A stretch of DNA of 64,000 nt from Limnomonas spitsbergensis (Eukaryota; Chlorophyta; Chlorophyceae; Chlamydomonadales), in NCBI GenBank assembly GCA_037349105.1, contig JAYJMM010000021.1, forward strand, positions 1,922,001-1,986,000. The letters are read 5' to 3'. The notes beneath the pieces are model-generated. The model did no database searches. It saw only the letters and a program-made list of their open reading frames with translations, and was not told where the DNA came from. A program made the position numbers and the translations under genes. Shown in pieces: positions 58,201 to 64,000 of the stretch. Numbering within the stretch: the first letter of the stretch is position 1; each line of letters opens with the position of its first letter.

Positions 58201-61200
58201 GCGTCAGGGCGTCAGGGTGCCAGGGTGTGGAGGTCATAGTCAGATGTAGAGGTTTGTAGTTTTGGTTACATCTTGCAGGAGTGCACAGATAAGGTGCAGG
58301 TCCACACAGGGAGATCCACAGCATAGCCCCACCCTCAAGATCCTAGTTTTAGGGTTAAGATCCCATCCCCCCCCCCCCCCCCGTGCGCGCCTGTGAAGGG
58401 ACGTGGCAGGCGCCTGCGCCCTGTCTTGCGTCCTCCACTGGTCATGGTGTTCTTCACCGTGGCATACGTGGAGTCCAGGCCCTCAGTCACCTGGCAGGAG
58501 GAGGAGGGGGGGAGGGGAGGGGCAGCAGGAGATGAACATATGAGCCGTTTGGTAAAAATAAAGAAAAATAGTTGCACCACACGGGTACCAGGAGTGTTGA
58601 TATCCCTGGGAAAACTTGAGGAACCACTTTGAAAAAAATGCCCGATGGATGGGCAGGTAGGCGTATATAATCTGAGTAGGCCAGCCAAACACACAATACC
58701 TTGCAGTGCTGTACAAACAATACCTTGCAGTGCTGTACAAACAATACCTTGCAGTGCTGTACAAACAATACCTTGCAGTGCTGTACAAACAATACCTTGC
58801 AGTGCTGTACAAACAATACCTTGCAGTGCTGTACAAACAATACCTTGCAGTGCTGTACAAACAATACCTTGCAGTGCTGTACAAACAATACCTTGCAGTG
58901 CTGTACAAACAATACCTTGCAGTGCTCTACAAACAATACCTTGCAGTGCTCTACAAACAATACCTTGCAGTGCTGTACAAACAATACCTTGCAGTGCTCT
59001 ACAAACAATACCTTGCAGTGCTGTACAAACAATACCTTGCAGTGCTCTACAAACAATACCTTGCAGTGCTGTACAAACAATACCTTGCAGTGCTGTACAA
59101 ACAATACCTTGCAGTGCTGTACAAACAATACCTTGCAGTGCTGTACAAACAATACCTTGCAGTGCTGTACAAACAATACCTTGCAGTGCTGTACAAACAA
59201 TACCTTGCAGTGCTCTACAAACAATACCTTGCAGTGCTCTACAAACAATACCTTGCAGTGCTGTACAAACAATACCTTGCAGTGCTGTACAAACAATACC
59301 TTGCAGTGCTGTACAAACAATACCTTGCAGTGCTCTACAAACAATACCTTGCAGTGCTCTACAAACAATACCTTGCAGTGCTGTACAAACAATACCTTGC
59401 AGTGCTGTACAAACAATACCTTGCAGTGCTGTACAAACAATACCTTGCAGTGCTGTACAAACAATACCTTGCAGTGCTGTACAAACAATACCTTGCAGTG
59501 CTGTACAAACAATACCTTGCAGTGCTGTACAAACAATACCTTGCAGTGCTGTACAAACAATACCTTGCAGTGCTGTACAAACAATACCTTGCAGTGCTGT
59601 ACAAACAATACCTTGCAGTGCTGTACAAACAATACCTTGCAGTGCTGTACAAACAATACCTTGCAGTGCTCTACAAACAATACCTTGCAGTGCTGTACAA
59701 ACAATACCTTGCAGTGCTGTACAAACAATACCTTGCAGTGCTGTACAAACAATACCTTGCAGTGCTCTACAAACAATACCTTGCAGTGCTCTACAAACAA
59801 TACCTTGCAGTGCTGTACAAACAATACCTTGCAGTGCTGTACAAACAATACCTTGCAGTGCTGTACAAACAATACCTTGCAGTGCTGTACAAACAATACC
59901 TTGCAGTGCTGTACAAACAATACCTTGCAGTGCTCTACAAACAATACCTTGCAGTGCTGTACAAACAATACCTTGCAGTGCTCTACAAACAATACCTTGC
60001 AGTGCTGTACAAACAATACCTTGCAGTGCTCTACAAACAATACCTTGCAGTGCTGTACAAACAATACCTTGCAGTGCTGTACAAACAATACCTTGCAGTG
60101 CTCTACAAACAATACCTTGCAGTGCTGTACAAACAATACCTTGCAGTGCTGTACAAACAATACCTTGCAGTGCTGTACAAACAATACCTTGCAGTGCTGT
60201 ACAAACAATACCTTGCAGTGCTCTACAAACAATACCTTGCAGTGCTGTACAAACAATACCTTGCAGTGCTGTACAAACAATACCTTGCAGTGCTCTACAA
60301 ACAATACCTTGCAGTGCTGTACAAACAATACCTTGCAGTGCTCTACAAACAATACCTTGCAGTGCTGTACAAACAATACCTTGCAGTGCTGTAAGTCGCC
60401 AAGACTGTCCAGACAGTGCGCATCTATTCCTGGACTCTGAACAGGGCTCTATATTTGAAATCTTTTCAATCCACTAGGCACAAGGAGGCGCTGGAGGCTT
60501 GCTTCCCCCCACCCCTCCGGCACTCACGCAAGACGCAGGAAAAGCAGCCAGGCCAGGATATGAGATCACCCAGAACCCTTCATCTGGCAACATGGCTGCT
60601 CCTCCGACCGGCTCCTCCGATCGGCTCTGCGGCAAAAGACCCTCCCCCTTTTGACTACCGGCATGCCCTTGCTCAATTTCCCGCCCCATTCGTCCGCCTA
60701 ACCGCCTGACCCATTCCGAGCAACCGCCTGCTACCCCTTACTGCCTGCCCTGCTGCACTAGCCAGCTCGCGCTCTTCCACCCACCCAATTGTTTGCACCT
60801 GCCCGGTTTCACCCGCCCGCCCGCCCCTTTCCAATCACCCGCATGCCTCATTCCAAGCGCCGCCCGTCTGCCTCAACCGTCTACCCACCTTAGAGAAAGC
60901 GCTGAGTGTCCCTGACACGGGTGCGGCCACAGCCCCCGCAACACCTCGCAACACACCGCCGAAGAAGCCCGACACCCCGCCCCTCTCCGCCCCTTGGACC
61001 GGCTTGGACACGATGCCCACTGCACCCTGTAAGCATCAGCAGCGGGACCAGGTGGGTGGGTGGGTGAGTGGACATGCCAGTTCGAGAAAGGGTGGGTGGG
61101 TGGGTGCATGGACATCTTAGTTGGTGCAAGCCAGCAGGACCCCACATCTGTCCTGTGCTGCCAGCATGACCCCATATCATCCCAGGCGAGGCGCACCTGC

Positions 61201-63095
61201 ATCAAGGAGCGTGCCAGGGAGAGCCCACCCTCCACCACACCGTCACCGACGCCTGTGACGTGCTGCTGTCCAGCACCACCACCACCACCTCCCGCCTCCC
61301 GGGAGCTCCCCCCGCCCCCGCGTGAAGCCCCGCTTCCGCCGGGCCCCACAGAGCCGCTACTCCTAGCGCCGCCTCCCCCTTTCGAGCTCCCTCCCCCTCC
61401 TCCTCCTCCTCCTCCTCCTCCTCCCCCTCCGCCGTTGCCGCTCCCGCGGCTTCCCCCCGAGTCAGCCAGGGAGGACACGAGGTGGCTCCCAGCCGCCAGG
61501 ATCTTGGAGGTGGATCCAAACACGCCGTAGTTCCGGAGCAGGCTGAAGGCAATGCTGAGCATGCGCTGCTGCAGCTGTTCTGTTATCTGCAGGGAAGCAG
61601 GTGTGGAGGTGTAAGTGTGAGAGGGTGTGAAGGTGTGAGGGTGGAGTCAAGCACGCGCAACTGCAACTGATCCTCCATCTGCAGGGGTCTAGGTGTGAAT
61701 GTGTGAAGGAGTGTAAAGGTGTGAAGGCCATGTCCAGTATGCCCTGCTGCAGCTGATCCATGTGCAGGGAGCAGGGGTGAAGGGATCAAAGTGTGAATGG
61801 GGGTATGGAGGGAGAGTCCACTCCCCCCCCCACACACCTGCTCGAATGAGAACCTTTCACAAACCCTCAGACCTTGATTCCTTCACACATAGCCCTGCTC
61901 CCATCTCTAGGGCTGGTATATACCGTATATTTCACTGGTATATACATGTATTTACATATACGGTATAAGCAATACGTGTACGGTGTACGGTAAGCGGTAC
62001 ACGGTAAGGTATATGGGCAACCAGCTGAACCCCTCCCCTCCCCCCCCCTCTGCTGCTAGCTCTCACCTGCCTCAGCAGCACCTCCTTGGTCTCCGTGATG
62101 CGCTCGCCCTCGATACCCGGCAGGGTCAGGGCCAGGTCCTCCATGTTAGCAAACTCCAGGCCCAGGCTCAGCCACTGAAGAAGGAGGGTGGGGGAGCGGG
62201 GGAGGAGGGCAGGGGAGCAAAAGGTGAGCGGGACGTGGGGGGAGGTAGGTGAGCGGGAGATGAGGGCAGGGGAGCAAAAGGTGAGCGGGAGGTGGGGGGA
62301 GGTGGGTGAGCGGGAGATGAGGGCAGGGGAGCAAAAGGTGAGCGGGAGACAAGGGCAGGTGAGTGGGGGGGAGGGCGGGTGAGCCGAAAATAAAGGCTCT
62401 AATTTGCGTGTGTGGACAGGTCCATAAAAAAGGGGTCGTCCGTTGAGTGGGGCCTCCATCCCACCTCGTCTCATCCACTGAAGGGGGAGCACCGGGGCAC
62501 AGAAGAGGACAGCCTTTCTTGAGGGTCTGGGTAGGCTAAGGTGGATATGGCAGTCAAATAAGATTGGGTAAAATCCCTCCCAGAGTCATGTACGACATAA
62601 TCGACATAGTAAGGTGTGGCGTTTCTGTTCAAACTGTTTGTAGCATTTCAAAACTAAAACAGCAATATGGAGTTGCACCTGAGCAGCCAGCCTGAGGCCC
62701 TGTGCCTGCATTTCTCATCCCCCAGGGGAAGCTTCCCTCTCCTAGCGCTCGCCCTTGATCAGGGGCCCCTGACCAAGGGCTGGGTCCATCAGCAGCCACA
62801 CCAGCAGCCACACCAGCAGCGTGTGAAACATGTCCAGTCCCGCGATTGCTTGCACTCCAAGCTTCTGGTGTTCTTTGCCAACAGGTCTCTTCCAGCGTTC
62901 TGTATGACGGACGCCCCTCTCCCCTTGCTCAAGGCACACACGCATGTGGAGCCATCCACCAGGGGCTCTTTCAGTGCTTTGCGTGTTTCACCTCATGAGG
63001 TCCCCGCTCACCTGGCTGGAGGAGCGCGGTCGAGTGGAAACGTCCGTCTTGAAGCTGAGACGCAGCGGGAGATCCTCCATGTTCAGCAGGTCAAT
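52239..63095 (-). CDS. VPS13-type lipid-transfer protein, C-terminal part (5' partial)
   Basis: Eleven minus-strand exons: 63095-63012, 62174-62067, 61586-61197, 61026-60889, 58490-58391, 56537-56271, 55910-55840, 55425-55277, 54439-54018, 53277-53171 and 52475-52239. Phases close over 2073 nt, giving 690 residues. LLNMEDLPLRLSF and FANMEDLALTL match the VPS13 amphipathic C-terminal region. GAVGIVSKPVQGAERGGVSG and FFGGVLRGVAGAV match the ATG2_C-like helices; RLPRPFTGDRVLRPFNLHG is the RxPR..D.vlRPyn motif. LVVTNKRVMLLDAQ, VIWQLPW and ILIHRKV form the PH-like domain. Two later segments carry WRPVGPPGYVALGDVAVVG and IWKPLPPRGYVEMGC, a repeated WxPxPPxGY-type domain. VPS13 proteins bridge membranes and move lipids in bulk. 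A poly-Gly tract interrupts exon 61586-61197. The intron after 58391 uses a GC donor. More of the gene lies beyond 64000. Confidence 0.88.
52743..52803 (+). repeat. Interstitial telomere-like TTTAGGG tract
   Basis: GGGTTTAGGGCTTAGGGTTT, then AGGGTAAGGGTTTAGGGT, about eight degenerate heptamers of the plant/green-algal telomere type. It is inside the last VPS13 intron. Confidence 0.8.
53535..54017 (-). repeat. About 70-bp purine-rich minisatellite after the VPS13 exon 9 donor
   Basis: Six to seven degenerate units on minus contain GAGAGTGGCAGGTGGGGACA, G-runs and GAGGGAGG(G/A)GA. The array begins at the exon 9 donor (GGGAG|GTGGGACAGGGGGGAG), and most units contain a CAG|GTGGGG donor-like step. 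One strand is nearly pure purine, so frames stay open artificially. Confidence 0.85.
56857..58226 (+). repeat. 8-bp G-rich minisatellite, about 170 copies
   Basis: Octamers CAGGGTGC and CAGGGCGT alternate irregularly, with rarer CAGGGCAT, CAGGGCGC and single changes. GGG recurs every 8 bases (G3-N5-G3-N5), a potential G-quadruplex on the plus strand. It lies in the VPS13 intron between exons 58391 and 56537. Collagen-like frames here are artefacts of 24-base periodicity. Confidence 0.97.
58697..60392. repeat. 24-bp two-state minisatellite, about 70 copies
   Basis: Units of AATACCTTGCAGTGCTGTAC + AAAC are almost perfectly conserved, except that one base is either G or C (GCTGTAC or GCTCTAC). 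Roughly a quarter of units have the C form. It lies in the VPS13 intron between exons 60889 and 58490. The 560-630 residue frames on both strands are artefacts. Confidence 0.98.
61587..61790 (-). repeat. Two decayed upstream copies of a VPS13 exon start
   Basis: On minus, the real exon start (TGCAG|ATAACAGAACAGCTGCAG) is preceded by TGCAGATGGAGGATCAGTTG at about 61680 and TGCACATGGATCAGCTGCAG at about 61765. Translations MDQLQQGILDMAF and EDQLQLRVLDS echo the real EQLQQRMLSIAF. Each copy is followed by TCACAC-rich intron sequence. Confidence 0.85.
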
Positions 63096-64000
63096 CTGAT
63101 GAGAGAGAGGGGGCAAGGAGCAGGTCAATCTGATGAGAGAAAGGGGGCAAGGAGCAGGTCATTCTGATGAAAAGGGGGGAGCGGCAGAGAGCAGGTCCAC
63201 ATGAAGAGGATGGTATTTACAAATCAGCAATAAAGGAGGTCCACCATGTCAAGCAGATCCCCTCAGGGGAGGAGGAGGGGGGACGGGGCCAACCAGATGG
63301 GGCGTGGAGAGTGGGTGGGTCCACCATGTCAAGCAGATCCCCTCAGGGGAGGAGGAGGGGGGACGAGGCCAACCAGATGGGGCGTGGAGAGTGGGTGGGT
63401 CCACCATGTCAAGCAGATCCCCTCATGGGAGGAGGAGGGGGGACGAGGCCAACCAGATGGGGCGTGGAGAGTGGGTGGGTCCACCATGTCAAGCAGATCC
63501 CCTCAGGGGAGGAGGAGGGGGGACGAGGCCAACCAGATGGGGCGTGGAGAGTGGGTGGGTCCACCATGTCAAGCAGATCCCCTCAGGGGAGGAGGAGGGG
63601 GGACGGGGCCAACCAGATGGGGCGTGGAGAGTGGGTGGGTCCACCATGTCAAGCAGATCCCCTCAGGGGAGGAGGAGGGGGGACGGGGCCAACCAGATGG
63701 GGCGTGGAGAGTGGGTGGGTCCACCATGTCAAGCAGATCCCCTCAGGGGAGGAGGAGGGGGGACGGGGCCAACCAGATGGGGCGTGGAGAGTGGGTGGGT
63801 CCACCATGTCAAGCAGATCCCCTCAGGGGAGGAGGAGGGGGGACGGGGCCAACCAGATGGGGCGTGGAGAGTGGGTGGGTCCACCATGTCAAGCAGATCC
63901 CCTCAGGAGGGGAGGAGGGGGGACGGGGCCAACCAGATGGGGCGTGGAGAGTGGGTGGGACCTCCATGTCAAGCAGATCCCCTCAGGGGAGGAGGAGGGG
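63012..64000 (-). repeat. Acceptor copies and 80-bp minisatellite upstream of a VPS13 exon
   Basis: The exon acceptor CTCATCAG|ATTGACCTGCT has further copies 32-33 bp and about 64 bp upstream (near 63128 and 63160). From 63241 to the window end, an 80-bp unit repeats about 9.5 times with few changes (minus: GGGGATCTGCTTGACATGGT, GGACCCACCCACTCTCC). Its CTGCTTGACATGG core resembles the exon's CTGCTGAACATGG. The array runs off the window. Confidence 0.9.

Noticed and set aside
56776..58259. Collagen-like PGCQGAR frames of up to 487 residues
   Set aside because: Octamer repeat gives a 24-base coding period in three frames; no flanking gene support.
58487..60477. Frames of 560-630 residues on both strands
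   Set aside because: A 24-bp repeat without stops keeps several frames open at once; the array is in a VPS13 intron.
62440..62490. Possible further VPS13 acceptor copy (CTTCAGTGGATGAG)
   Set aside because: Only about 12 bases match the real acceptor CTTCAGTGGCTGAG; too short to claim with confidence.
1..64000. tRNA genes
   Set aside because: I looked for GGTTCRA-type T-loops with matching arms on both strands and found none convincing; a covariance-model scan would settle it.

Overview
The window looks like nuclear DNA of a green alga (Chlorophyta). The genes have many introns, and several encode chloroplast proteins: an LPA2-type photosystem II assembly factor, an ABC1K-family plastid kinase and an ARC3-like FtsZ homologue. 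Interstitial TTTAGGG-type telomere motifs also occur. The lineage below Chlorophyta is not resolved from the sequence. No tRNA, rRNA, CRISPR array, bacterial operon or viral gene was recognised.

Layout. 1.7-4.2 kb: a degenerate Cys-rich, transposon-associated type gene (-), broken by an in-frame stop. 5.8-7.7 kb: a SAM-methyltransferase-fold gene (+). 8.7-13.3 kb: a TIGR04282/DUF2064-type glycosyltransferase (-). 13.4-14.5 kb: LPA2 (+). 16.1-17.1 kb: a GCK-domain protein (-). 17.3-27.3 kb: a DusA-type tRNA-dihydrouridine synthase (+), inflated by a 4.5 kb minisatellite in one intron. 28.9-34.3 kb: an ABC1-like kinase (-). 34.4-39.8 kb: a divergent FtsZ/ARC3-like protein (+). 40.2-46.7 kb: an XBAT-type ankyrin-RING protein (-). 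46.9-51.5 kb: a repeat-rich stretch with a MITE-like element and non-LTR retroelement remains. 52.2-64 kb: the C-terminal third or less of a VPS13-type lipid-transfer protein (-), whose 5' part lies beyond the window. From 5.8 to 46.7 kb the genes alternate strictly in strand. This gives closely spaced divergent pairs (98 bp, 158-230 bp, 109-331 bp) and tail-to-tail neighbours. Exon chains were built by hand from splice sites. In each chain the phases close and the total length is a multiple of three, which is good internal support.

The most unusual signal is that many tandem repeats here are not random intronic satellites. At more than a dozen exon-intron junctions, in six of the genes, the repeat unit is a copy of the junction itself: the last or first exon bases plus the splice donor or acceptor. 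Copy number runs from 2 to about 15. In one case the copies stay open in frame and carry consensus donors. In another the copies carry an in-frame stop. This suggests a recurrent process that duplicates splice junctions and may feed alternative splicing or intron growth. I know of no named system that matches it; that judgement is from memory, with no search behind it.
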